The notes under the pieces: generated by a model
Seen by the model: only the letters and a program-made list of their open reading frames with translations
The model's database searches: none
What the model was told of the DNA's origin: nothing
Part shown: one piece after another, positions 45,727 through 54,624 of the stretch
Position numbering within the stretch: position 1 is the stretch's first letter
Layout: each line of letters opens with the position of its first letter
Program-made: the position numbers and the translations under genes
DNA from: Haloarchaeobius salinus
GTDB lineage: Archaea > Halobacteriota > Halobacteria > Halobacteriales > Natrialbaceae
Assembly: GCF_024464185.1 (NCBI RefSeq)
Contig: NZ_JANHAU010000005.1
Location: forward strand, 124,001-188,000
DNA: 64,000 bases
Direction of reading: 5' to 3'

Positions 45727-45911
45727 GTCGATGGGCTCCGCCCGGACACCCGGTGGAGCCGCTCGACGGGCCCGGCACGACCGCACCGCTGGCTGGACCG
45801 CGGACTGTCGACCGGCTCGACCGGATGTTCGGCAGTGACTGCGCTTTCCGGGGCGTCCGTCTTGGTTCTATCGGTGGCGGTCACGTGGTGCCACGGGGAC
45901 GCCTCGAACCC

Positions 45912-47273
45912 TCACTGGACCCAGAGCGTCTTCCGGTTGACGAACTCGCGGATGCCCTGCTTCGAGAGTTCGCGCCCGTAGCCGGAGGCCTTGATGCCGC
46001 CGAACGGAACGCGCGGGTCGGACTTCACGAGTTCGTTGACGAAGACAGCACCCGTCTCGAGCTGGCGACCGATGCGTTCGCCCCGGTCGCGGTCCTGCGT
46101 CCAGACGCTGGCTCCGAGACCGAAGCGAGAGTCGTTCGCGAGTTCGACCGCGCCCTGCTCGTCGTCGACCCGGAAGACGGTCGCGACGGGGCCGAACGTC
46201 TCCTCGCACGCCGCAGGCGCACTCCGGGGCACGTCGGTGAGCACGGTGGGCGCGTAGTAGTGGCCCTGTCTCTCGAGCGGTTCGCCCCCGAGTTCGAGCG
46301 CCGCACCGGCCTCGACACTCTCCTCGACCTGCTCGTGGAGTTCGTCGACGAACGTCGCCTTCGCCAGCGGACCGATGTCGGTCTCGTCGGCCGACGGGTC
46401 CCCGACGGTGAGCTCCGCGGCGGCGCTCGTGAACCGGTCGACGAACTCGTCGTACACCTCGTCGACGACGACGAAGCGCTTCGCCGCGATGCACGACTGG
46501 CCGGTGTTCATGAAGCGGGCGGTCACGGCCGTCTCGACGGCGGCATCCAGGTCGGCGTCGTCGAGGACGACGTAGGGCCCGCTCCCGCCGAGTTCGAGGA
46601 CGGTCTTCTTCAGGTGGTAGCCGGCGGTCTCGGCGACCTTGCGGCCGGCGTACTCGCTGCCGGTGAGCGTGGCGGCCCGGACCCGGTCGTCGGCGAGGAC
46701 CCGTTCGACGTCCCCCGAGCCGACCAGCAGCGTCGTGAACACCCCCTCCGGATAGCCCGCTGACTCGAATATCTCCTCTATTGCGAGGGCACACCCGGGG
46801 ACGTTCGACGCGTGCTTGAGTAGACCGACGTTACCGGCGGTGAGGGTCGGCGCGGCGAACCGGAACACCTGCCAGAACGGGTAGTTCCACGGCATCACGG
46901 CGAGGACGGCACCGAGCGGCTCGTAGACGACCTTCGTGTTCGCCTCGGGGACCGTCGCGAGCCGGTCGTCGGCGAGGTGCGCGCCGGCGTGTTCGGCGTA
47001 GTAGTCACACACCCAGGCGCACTTCTCGACCTCGCTTCTGGACTCAGAGATCGGTTTCCCCATCTCGGTCGTGATGAGCTGGGCGTACTCCTCGACGTTC
47101 TCGCGGAGGACGCTCGCCACGTCGGCGAGCATCGTCTGTCGCTCCTCGATGGGGCGGGCACGCCAGTCGTCGTATGCCGTGGTCGCCCGTTCGAGGGCGT
47201 CGTCGATCTCTTCGTCAGAGTCCGAGTCGTACTCGCGGACGGGTCGCTCCGTCGCCGGGTTCTGGCTCTGCAT
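45912..47273 (-). CDS. Aldehyde dehydrogenase (succinate-semialdehyde dehydrogenase-like)
   Basis: A 453-residue ALDH. The catalytic Cys is in [13 protein letters not shown], the general-base Glu in [11 protein letters not shown], and the NAD-binding region in [14 protein letters not shown]. The ATG at 47273 is preferred to an upstream extension of 66 codons that is arginine-rich and overlaps broken genes. It could oxidise succinate semialdehyde or a related aldehyde. It is read toward the ThDP gene. Confidence 0.93.
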   Translation of the reverse strand: MQSQNPATERPVREYDSDSDEEIDDALERATTAYDDWRARPIEERQTMLADVASVLRENVEEYAQLITTEMGKPISESRSEVEKCAWVCDYYAEHAGAHLADDRLATVPEANTKVVYEPLGAVLAVMPWNYPFWQVFRFAAPTLTAGNVGLLKHASNVPGCALAIEEIFESAGYPEGVFTTLLVGSGDVERVLADDRVRAATLTGSEYAGRKVAETAGYHLKKTVLELGGSGPYVVLDDADLDAAVETAVTARFMNTGQSCIAAKRFVVVDEVYDEFVDRFTSAAAELTVGDPSADETDIGPLAKATFVDELHEQVEESVEAGAALELGGEPLERQGHYYAPTVLTDVPRSAPAACEETFGPVATVFRVDDEQGAVELANDSRFGLGASVWTQDRDRGERIGRQLETGAVFVNELVKSDPRVPFGGIKASGYGRELSKQGIREFVNRKTLWVQ

Positions 47274-47404
47274 GTTCGGCAGGTTTCGGGGACCGCCAGT
47301 TAGGTGTTTCTCCAGAGGCAGCCCCCGGGGGACGAGCTGTCGTGGGAAGAGATGGCGTGCACGAACCGTGAGCCGTCGACGGCTCGTTTGCGGAATGGAG
47401 ACGT

Positions 47405-47494
47405 GTCTACCACGATGCGGGAGTCCGATGACGACCTCTACCGGGAGCTCAAAGCCAACGAGGAGACCCACGCCATCGGCGACTGCGTCTCGCC
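47405..47494 (+). pseudogene. Possible C-terminal fragment of a flavin oxidoreductase
   Basis: About 30 codons on the plus strand read SDDDLYRELKANEETHAIGD then CVSPA. This resembles the NAD(P)/FAD-binding C-terminus of old-yellow-enzyme/2,4-dienoyl-CoA reductase-type proteins (HAIGDCVSPR). The frame then runs into the opposite-strand SDR gene. I infer a truncated gene remnant joined to another truncated gene. Confidence 0.4.
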
Positions 47495-47901
47495 CGCCGC
47501 ATCGCCTCGGCGGCTGCCTTCGACCCGAGGAAGGTACCCATGACGTTGACGTCCATCACCGCGTCGAACTCCCCTTCGGTGAGCTCGGTTATCGGTCCGC
47601 TTTCGAGGATACCTGTATTGTTGACCATAATGTCGAATCCACCGAGTTCCTCGGCGCGGTCGATGGCTGCCACGACGTCCCCCCACCGTGTCACGTCACA
47701 GCCGAGGAACTCGGATTCGACGCCGTCCTCGGACGCGATCAGTTCGTGGGTCGGAACACCGCCCTCACGCGGGTCCTCGCGGACGTCGGCGACGACGACG
47801 ACGTTCGCCCCGAACTCCGCAAGTCGGATCGCGATTGCCCGCCCGTTCCCGCTTGCACCGCCCGTTACAACCGCCGTTCTTCCGTCGAGTAGTTCTGCCA
47901 C
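47449..47901 (-). pseudogene. SDR oxidoreductase, 3'-truncated
   Basis: The 150-codon frame starts as an intact SDR: VVTGGASGNGRAIAIRLAEF (cofactor motif), VADVRED, and IMVNNTGILESG. It reaches about residue 137 (SKAAAEAMRR) and then loses similarity, so the Ser-Tyr-Lys catalytic residues and the rest of the fold are absent. Intact SDRs are about 250 residues. The breakpoint coincides with the truncated oxidoreductase fragment on the other strand, suggesting a deletion. Confidence 0.75.
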
Positions 47902-48157
47902 GGACCACTGGTCAGGAAACGCGAATATATCACTTTGGCCGCGACAGCAGTGCCGAAGCCGAGCGGGCCGCCCAGGGTATCTCGAGCGAACACCAGGAAA
48001 TATATTCTCGGTGTCATTGCAGCAGTATTCCCGAATTATGACTGTTTAGGATGACGTCACAGGTCGCTCGTGAGGCTGCGATGACAGGATGTTCGACACG
48101 TCTCCAGCCGACCCTCGTCACCCACTCGGTCGCGGAGGGAAGCACGGGGACCTGCCG

Positions 48158-48655
48158 TCAGCGGGTGAGGCGTGCGATGATGGTCTCGAACGGGTCGATG
48201 GTACCGCTCGGGGGGTGTGCAGGGTCGATCCACTCGCAGGCGATGACATCTTCACTACCGTTCGGTGTCGGCTGGTCGGCGAGGGTCGTCTCGAACACGG
48301 TGTAGAGCGTCGTCGTATCGGGGCGGGTCGTATGCTGATACTGGCACCGGGCGACGATAGCACCGGGAGTACACCCGCAGGCGATCTCCTCGCGGAGCTC
48401 CCGCGCGAGGCACTCTCGGGCCGTCTCGCCATGTTCCAGACCGCCGCCGGGTAGCGTCCAGAACGTCGAGCCGTCGTCTCGTTGCTCGCGGACGAGGAGG
48501 ACGCGATCCCGCGACGTGACCAGTGCCTTCGCGCCGAATCGCAACGTTCGAGCCGTGGCCGCCGACACCTGACTCGGGGTCGGACGTTGGACCAGCCCGT
48601 CGCTCTCCAGGGTGGACTCGTCCAACTCCTCCCAGGGAGGTGGTGCATCGCTCAT
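48158..48655 (-). CDS. Nudix hydrolase
   Basis: A 165-residue Nudix protein. The Nudix box is complete: GGLEHGETARECLARELREE, matching Gx5Ex7REUxEE. It should hydrolyse a nucleoside-diphosphate-linked compound. The flanking sequences place it as a stand-alone gene with no partner. The specific substrate cannot be inferred. Confidence 0.92.
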   Translation of the reverse strand: MSDAPPPWEELDESTLESDGLVQRPTPSQVSAATARTLRFGAKALVTSRDRVLLVREQRDDGSTFWTLPGGGLEHGETARECLARELREEIACGCTPGAIVARCQYQHTTRPDTTTLYTVFETTLADQPTPNGSEDVIACEWIDPAHPPSGTIDPFETIIARLTR

Positions 48656-49166
48656 TCTTGCCGCGAATGCGTGGATTCGGCTTTGCTATTGATTCCTTAC
48701 GGCGGGAGACCGAGGACTACACAGGCCATACTGCAGACGCCGCGGGGCTAGCTGTTTCGTCGCTGTACGGGAGTACGCACGTGCTAGCACGGGTCGAACG
48801 CCACCGGGTCCCCGAAATCACTGCTTTGGCGGGAGTATCTGTGCCACCTTCACCGAGAGTTCTCCACTTCGATTCGGGAGATCGTTGCTTTCGTTCGCTC
48901 CAGCTGACCGGAGGGTGAACGACGTCGGGCGACAAGCTTCGGAACCCGTGGGTCCGATGACCCCGGCGGGCTGTGTGGGAGAGAGCGGAACGGGAACACC
49001 AACTGGCTCGGTGACAACGCCGCCAACGTCGACGGTGACCGCGACGGCCAGCCGACGTTGGCCGCGATAATCGACAGCAGTAGCCTTGTTCACCGAACGT
49101 GTTCAATAGTTGTGTTCACTGATGAACGGTCGTCCTGTCAGGGAGTCAGGCTCCTTCACTGCCCCC
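48656..49166. other. Intergenic region, with a doubtful 91-codon frame
   Basis: A minus-strand frame at 48818-49093 would encode a 91-residue protein beginning MNKATAVDYRGQRRLAV. I see no family and its composition is not typical, so I do not claim it as a gene. The stretch also holds the Nudix promoter. Confidence 0.35.
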
Positions 49167-50603
49167 TCAGAGCGCTTCGACGGCACCCGCCACACTGAGC
49201 GCGGTCGCCTCGTCGTTCCAGTCCGTGACCACCTGGAGCCCCACGGGCTTGCCGCCGACCGCGCCGCAGGGGACCGAGACGGCCGGGGTGCCGCTGCAGT
49301 TGAACGGGGCCGTGTTCTCGACCGCCCTGAGGAGGCCGTCCATCCCCTCGAGTTCGCCGAACTGGGGCGCGGGGATCGGCGTCGTCGGCATGACGAGCGC
49401 GTCGTACTCCGCGAGCGCATCGGCGACGGTTCGGGTGAACTGCCGTTGCATCCCCTTCGCCGCGACGTACTCGGCCCCATCGCCGTCGGCCACGACACCG
49501 TTCGTGACGAGCAGGCCCATGACGTCCTCCCCGAACTCGCCCCGCTCGTTCGCTGCGGCCAACGCCTCCCTGAGAGCCTCCGTCGTGCCGGTGCCCGTCG
49601 AGTACGAGGCACCGTTCGCCCCGACGAAGGCCGCGAACTCGAGGCCGGCGATGGCTCCGACGGCCGGTCCCATCGTCGCGTAGCCCGCCAGCGAGGTCTC
49701 CTCGGCGGTCGCGCCTGCCTCGGCCAGCTCATCCACCGTCTCCGAGACCCGCGCGGCGACGGCGTCCTCGCTGGTCGCCATCGCCTCCGCCACGACACCG
49801 ATGTCGAGCCCGTCGACACCCGCGTCGACCGCATCGACGTAGCCGGTCGGCTCGGGCGTCCCGCGCGTCGACGGGTCGGCCACGTCCGGGCCCGCGATTG
49901 TCTCGAGGACCCGTGCTGCGGTCCGTACGTCACCGGCGAGTGGCCCGACGTGGTCCAGCGAGTGCGAGAGGTCGACGACGCCGAAGCGGGAGACGCGCTG
50001 GTGTGTCGGTTTGACGCCGACGACCCCACAGAACGAGGCCGGGATTCGGACGGACCCGCCGGTGTCGGTCCCCAGCGCGGCATCGACGTACCCGGCCGCG
50101 ACGGCCGCCCCACTGCCGCTCGAGGAGCCACCGGGGACACAGCCGTCGACGGCCGGGTTGCCCGTCCGACCGTGCGCACACGTCTCGCCGGTGATGTAGA
50201 ACGCGAACTCGTCCATGTTCGTCGTCCCGAGGAGCGTCGCCCCGTCGTCGACGAGACGGTCCACGACGGTCGCATTGTGCGGGGGTTCGTACTCGAGACC
50301 CGGTGAGCCACACGTCGAGGGGACCCCGGCCACGACGACGTTCTCCTTGACTGCGACGTCGAGGTCCGACAGCCGCCCGTCACCGTCGCCGAGTTCGAAC
50401 CGGTAGCGGAAGGCGTTGTACTCGTCGTCGCCGGGGGTCGGATCGACGTGGTTCTCACTCGCCAAGTGCTCGGCTGCGAGGCCGCCGTACTGTGTGGACA
50501 GGTCCTGGGTGGCCTCGAGAAACGCCGCGACGGTCTCGTCGTCGGGGGCGAGGCCGTGCCGCCTGACGACCGCCTCGACGTCGCTTCGATCAATCGATGA
50601 CAT
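49167..50603 (-). CDS. Amidase-signature-family hydrolase
   Basis: A 478-residue amidase-signature enzyme with the Ser-cisSer-Lys triad: K86 in AVKENVVVAG, the Gly-Ser-rich loop VPGGSSSGSGAAVA (about 156-169) with the cis-Ser, and S184 in TDTGGSVRIP. Family members cleave amides and also act in Glu-tRNA-Gln amidotransferase (GatA); this one lacks gatB/gatC neighbours and is more likely a catabolic amidase. The ATG at 50603 is preceded by AGCTATTTTCTG on the minus strand as a TATA-like element. Confidence 0.9.
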   Translation of the reverse strand: MSSIDRSDVEAVVRRHGLAPDDETVAAFLEATQDLSTQYGGLAAEHLASENHVDPTPGDDEYNAFRYRFELGDGDGRLSDLDVAVKENVVVAGVPSTCGSPGLEYEPPHNATVVDRLVDDGATLLGTTNMDEFAFYITGETCAHGRTGNPAVDGCVPGGSSSGSGAAVAAGYVDAALGTDTGGSVRIPASFCGVVGVKPTHQRVSRFGVVDLSHSLDHVGPLAGDVRTAARVLETIAGPDVADPSTRGTPEPTGYVDAVDAGVDGLDIGVVAEAMATSEDAVAARVSETVDELAEAGATAEETSLAGYATMGPAVGAIAGLEFAAFVGANGASYSTGTGTTEALREALAAANERGEFGEDVMGLLVTNGVVADGDGAEYVAAKGMQRQFTRTVADALAEYDALVMPTTPIPAPQFGELEGMDGLLRAVENTAPFNCSGTPAVSVPCGAVGGKPVGLQVVTDWNDEATALSVAGAVEAL

Positions 50604-50708
50604 GCATACTGGGACGGCTTGGCACAGAAAATAGCTAGGGTTCGAGGAACCCCGGTCCACGACGACCGACACCAGACCAGTTATCTGCCTCCGAAGACTG
50701 GTCGGAGT

Positions 50709-51431
50709 GTGACAGACTGGCCCCCACGCGAGCCCGCGGACCCGACCGACGCCATCGAACACCGGGACGAACTGGTCGCCGCGGTCCGCGACCACGCCGG
50801 CGGCATCGCCTACCAGCTCGCCCGGCTCCAGGGCGGCGACTACGGCCGCGAATCGTTCACCACCGACGCCGGCGAGTGGACCGTGAAGTACGAGGGCGGC
50901 GACCTCGAGTTCCTGCTGTTCGAGCCCAAACGCGGCGACGACGTGTACGTCATCTCGACGAAGCAGCCGCCGGAGCCCGGCCCGCTGGCGACCGCGATGG
51001 CGGACTACGACGCGTTCGTCGCCGCGTTCGACCGGTACGTCGAGGAACGAAGCGGCGTCCTCGACGGCGTCTCGACCGAGTTCCCCGACGTGGCGAGCAC
51101 CGACACCGTCGTCGCGGAGCGCGACCGCGTCACCGACCGCATCAGGGAGGTCTGTGACACCATCGCCGCCGAGCTCCGCCGGTACGAGGGCGGCGACTAC
51201 GGCACGTTCACCGAGCGGGTCGACGGGGACCGATGGGAGCTGAAGTGGGACGAGGACGGCACGTCGTACCTCCGTGTGGGTGGCTCCGGCGGCCTCTACC
51301 TGCTCTCGCAGTACGACCAGCCGTCGGCGGCCGACGTGCGGGAGTACGCACCGCGGTTCGCCGGCTTCGTCGACGCCTACAACGAGTTCGTCGCGGACCT
51401 GGAGTCGGACCTCGGCACCGTCGAACTGTAG
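50709..51431 (+). CDS. Conserved hypothetical protein with two related halves
   Basis: A 240-residue protein from a GTG start (ATG candidates lie much further upstream, and one falls in the amidase promoter). Each half contains a similar segment: YQLARLQGGDYGRESFTTDA with GEWTVKYEGG, and AAELRRYEGGDYGTFTERVD with GDRWELKWDEDG. The internal duplication suggests two copies of one small domain. I do not recognise the family. It is transcribed divergently from the amidase. Confidence 0.75.
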   Translation: MTDWPPREPADPTDAIEHRDELVAAVRDHAGGIAYQLARLQGGDYGRESFTTDAGEWTVKYEGGDLEFLLFEPKRGDDVYVISTKQPPEPGPLATAMADYDAFVAAFDRYVEERSGVLDGVSTEFPDVASTDTVVAERDRVTDRIREVCDTIAAELRRYEGGDYGTFTERVDGDRWELKWDEDGTSYLRVGGSGGLYLLSQYDQPSAADVREYAPRFAGFVDAYNEFVADLESDLGTVEL

Positions 51432-51497
51432 GGGGGTCGAGAGATCGGCTGATGGTCGTGTCGGCAGAGTTTTACGGCCGGCTCGCCGCTACCGAAC

Positions 51498-52100
51498 GTG
51501 GATTCCAACGACGTCCGACGCGAGTGGGCGGACCGGTCCGGCGAGTACTCGCCGCGCTACTACGCCCACCGCGGGTCGGACGAGGCGACCGAGTTGCTGG
51601 CCGAGACGCTCACAGAGCGCGTCGGCCGTGACGCGAGCGTGCTGGAGCTCGGCTGCAGCTCCGGCCGTCACCTCGCCGCGCTGGCGGATGCAGGCTTCAC
51701 GGATCTCACGGGCATCGACGTCAACGCGGATGCGCTCGACGTGCTGGCGGAGACGTACGAGGAACTGGCAGCGACCGGGACGTTCCACGTCGCCGCCATC
51801 GAGGAGTTCCTCCCCGAACTCGCGGACGACGCGTTCGACGCCGTGTTCACCGTCGAGACGCTCCAGCACGTCCACCCCGACGAGGCATGGGTGTTCGCGG
51901 AGGTCGCGCGGGTGACCGGGTCGCTACTCGTGGTCGTCGAGAACGAGGGAGAGGAGCCCGGAACGACCAGGGAGGTAGGGGAGGGAATCCCCCTCTTCTA
52001 CCGCGACTGGAACGAGACGTTCACCGCCCACGGACTGCGGGAGGTCGACTCCGGAACGACGAAGCGGGACACCGTCCACGTGTTCGAACCCGGGCGGTGA
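51498..52100 (+). CDS. Class I SAM-dependent methyltransferase
   Basis: A 200-residue methyltransferase with motif I VLELGCSSGRHLAAL (about residues 48-62), motif II GIDVNADAL, and motif IV DAVFTVETLQHV. The start is a GTG at 51498. The acceptor is unknown. It follows the conserved hypothetical gene after 66 nt. Confidence 0.88.
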   Translation: MDSNDVRREWADRSGEYSPRYYAHRGSDEATELLAETLTERVGRDASVLELGCSSGRHLAALADAGFTDLTGIDVNADALDVLAETYEELAATGTFHVAAIEEFLPELADDAFDAVFTVETLQHVHPDEAWVFAEVARVTGSLLVVVENEGEEPGTTREVGEGIPLFYRDWNETFTAHGLREVDSGTTKRDTVHVFEPGR

Positions 52101-52171
52101 CGGGCGACCCGTCCGACCGTGCGAGCGTGTCGTTCGACCCGTAGTAGGGTGGTTTCACTGGACACCACCAG

Positions 52172-53584
52172 TCACATCGAACGGTCGTCCGTCGCGGGCT
52201 CGACGTTGTGGTTCAGCCGGAACCGGTTCTCGGGGTCCCACGTCGTCTTCAGGTCGACCATGCGTTCGTAGTTCTCGCGGTAGGCCGCCTGGGCAGCGCC
52301 GTCGGTCTCGGGCAGGAAGTTGACGTAGACACCACCGGTCGCGTGCGGCGTCATGGCCTCGTGGAACTCGCGGGTCCACTCGATGCATTCGTCGTCGCGC
52401 TCGCGGTCCTCCCAGCGCGTGTGGAGGTTCATCAGGAACTTCGCGTTCCGGTGGGGGTAGGCGGTCGCCGCCACGTCGACGTCGTTTATCGCCCCACCGA
52501 GCTGGGCACAGGCGATCTCGGAGTCCGCCGAGGGGAGCCTCTCCCCGTACTCGACGTAGGTCTCGATTATTTCGTCGGTGAGCGCCTCGAAGTTGTGTGA
52601 CTTCCAGTAGTTGCGCACCCCTTCGGACCCGAGTGGGTCGAACGCCTGCTGCCACTCGGTGTACCGGTGCGGGCCGACGACGTCGGCGATGGGGTCACCG
52701 ATGTCGCGCAACGGCTGGAGCACCCGCTCACCGTCGGACATATCGCCGGCGTAGCAGGCGGCGAGGATGAGCACGCGCTCGCCGTGCCACTCCTCGGGGA
52801 GGAACTCGAGCGGGGGCGCATCGCGGATCACGAACCAGACCGTCGCCTCGTCGGGTGCGTCGGCGACGAACTCACGGTACGCCGTGAGGACGGACTGCGT
52901 GTCCTCGAACGGGTGGACGAGCAGTCCCGCCAGCAGCTCGGGGCCGACCTCGTGGAGCTGGAACTCGAAGGAGGTGACGACACCGAAGTTGCCGCCCCCG
53001 CCCCGGAGCCCCCAGAAGAGGTCCTCGTTCTCCTCGGCGCTCGCGTGGACGAGTTCACCAGCAGCGGTCACGACATCGGCCGAGAGCAGGTTGTCGCACG
53101 TCAGTCCGTACGTCCTGGAGAGCCATCCGAACCCGCCACCGAGGGCGAGTCCGGCGATGCCGGTGGTGGAGTTGTAGCCGACCGGGACCGCGAGCCCGTG
53201 TGCCTGCGTCTCGTGGTCGAGCTCGTTGAGCACGGCACCCGGTTCCACCCGGACCGTCCTCGCATCCGGGTCGACGCGAACCGAGTTCATCCCGGAGAGG
53301 TCGAGCATGACGGCGTCTTCGCCCACGGCGGTGCCCGCGATGTTGTGACCCCCGGACTTCACGGACACTAGCTGGTCGGTCTCCCGGGCGTAGTTCACGG
53401 CGGCCTGCACGTCGGCTGGCCCCGCACACTGGACGACGAGCGCCGGCCGGCGGTCGATCATCGCGTTCCACACCTGTCGTGCCTCGTGATAGCCATCGTC
53501 GTCCGGCAGCAACAGTTGCCCCCGGAGGCTCCGCTCGAGTTCTTCGATTCGTTCCTCGTCGGTCTGTACGTATTCGATTGACAT
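52172..53584 (-). CDS. FAD-linked oxidase with BBE domain (berberine-bridge-enzyme-like)
   Basis: A 470-residue FAD-dependent oxidoreductase. The FAD_binding_4 region contains VSVKSGGHNIAGTAVGEDAV, with the SGGH motif where the His is the usual covalent FAD anchor. The C-terminal berberine/BBE part is present (YRENYERMVDLKTTWDPENR, then FRLNHNV). In this family sugar or alcohol oxidation is common. The ATG at 53584 is used, although a GTG 7 codons upstream is possible. The substrate is unknown. Confidence 0.92.
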   Translation of the reverse strand: MSIEYVQTDEERIEELERSLRGQLLLPDDDGYHEARQVWNAMIDRRPALVVQCAGPADVQAAVNYARETDQLVSVKSGGHNIAGTAVGEDAVMLDLSGMNSVRVDPDARTVRVEPGAVLNELDHETQAHGLAVPVGYNSTTGIAGLALGGGFGWLSRTYGLTCDNLLSADVVTAAGELVHASAEENEDLFWGLRGGGGNFGVVTSFEFQLHEVGPELLAGLLVHPFEDTQSVLTAYREFVADAPDEATVWFVIRDAPPLEFLPEEWHGERVLILAACYAGDMSDGERVLQPLRDIGDPIADVVGPHRYTEWQQAFDPLGSEGVRNYWKSHNFEALTDEIIETYVEYGERLPSADSEIACAQLGGAINDVDVAATAYPHRNAKFLMNLHTRWEDRERDDECIEWTREFHEAMTPHATGGVYVNFLPETDGAAQAAYRENYERMVDLKTTWDPENRFRLNHNVEPATDDRSM

Positions 53585-53897
53585 GAGTTCTGGTTGTATC
53601 GCCACGTCTCTCGCTCGATTCGATCATCGGAGTACCTCCGTGACTGCCCACACTACCGAAATCGGCCCAAGGCCCACGGTGGGACACTCGGAGCCGTCTC
53701 ACCGCTCAGGACGAGTTGCTCGGTATCCGCAGGACAGTATCGGTAACTCACGCAGCCGGTTAGTTATGCGTCGTCGAGCAGCGGTACGGCGGCGTTTTCG
53801 CCCGGGCAGTGGCGTCGACAGTCGGGGGAGCTCCCGTCGTGTAGCTCGAGACTACCGGTTCGCGAGTACGTTTCGCGACCGAGACCCCGGTTCGGGG
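53585..53897. other. Intergenic region, no supported gene
   Basis: About 310 nt between the FAD oxidase start and the stop of the DUF5789-type gene. It should contain the FAD oxidase promoter. I see nothing else. Confidence 0.4.
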
Positions 53898-54497
53898 TCA
53901 GACCCCCAGCCACTCGTCGTTCGCGACGGGGTAGCCGTTCTTGCGGGCGAACTTCGCCGCCTCGCGCCGCACGGAACGCGACCCCGGGAGCTCGCTATCG
54001 TGTGATATCTGGTCGAGTATCCAGTCACGGATGTAGGGAATCCCCTCGTCCTCGTCGTCGGGGGCGAGGTCCTCCAGCGACGTGAACGTCTTCTCGTAGG
54101 CGTCACGCTGCGAACTGCTCAGTTCGACGTGACGAGCCTGGTCTACCGCCTCCACGACGCGCTTCATCGCCGAGGCGACGGTGGGGCGCTGGAGCCGTCG
54201 CCTGACCGCAGTCGGTGAGTCGAACGTCTCCGCGTCGGCGTTCGGCAGCAGTTCGTCGGCCTGCACCGGACCCTCCCGTGCACCGAGCTCGATCCCGCCT
54301 ATCACCTCGACGACCTGCCGTCCCGTCGCCGGGAAGGAGACGGTTTCGAGCGCGGCCTCGGCCTCCGCGAGGGTTTCGAAGTCGACACTGGGCTCTGATT
54401 CGCTCGTGCGCTCCAGCTCCTCGAGGATGGCGCGCTTTCGCTGCCGCATGTCCGCGTCACGGGCCTGTTTCTCCCTGCCGCGTTTGTCGTCTGCCAT
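53898..54497 (-). CDS. DUF5789-like haloarchaeal protein
   Basis: A 199-residue charged, helical protein from the ATG at 54497. An N-terminal KRGREKQARDADMRQRKRA segment is followed by an acidic region with FPATGRQVVEVIGG, and the C-terminus is KFARKNGYPVANDEWLGV. It resembles haloarchaeal DUF5789 proteins. Its function is unknown. A short inverted repeat overlaps its promoter. Confidence 0.65.
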   Translation of the reverse strand: MADDKRGREKQARDADMRQRKRAILEELERTSESEPSVDFETLAEAEAALETVSFPATGRQVVEVIGGIELGAREGPVQADELLPNADAETFDSPTAVRRRLQRPTVASAMKRVVEAVDQARHVELSSSQRDAYEKTFTSLEDLAPDDEDEGIPYIRDWILDQISHDSELPGSRSVRREAAKFARKNGYPVANDEWLGV

Positions 54498-54510
54498 ACC
54501 CACACTACGG

Positions 54511-54524
54511 TATCAGTTCTGATA
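54511..54524. promoter_or_regulatory. Inverted repeat over the DUF5789-like promoter
   Basis: TATCAG-TT-CTGATA, 14-27 nt upstream of the ATG at 54497 and overlapping the TATA-like GTTATC. It is a candidate binding site. Confidence 0.35.
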
Positions 54525-54624
54525 ACACTGTGGCCCGGTGTCGACGCGGATTCCGTGGCGGCACCAGCAACAGCAGGACGTTCGAGACGATGGTGAACTG
54601 CCAGACTGCGAGGCAGCCGGCCCG

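Noticed and set aside
48818-49093. 91-codon minus-strand frame near the Nudix gene
   Set aside because: No family, no convincing promoter and unusual composition; noted in the intergenic entry only.
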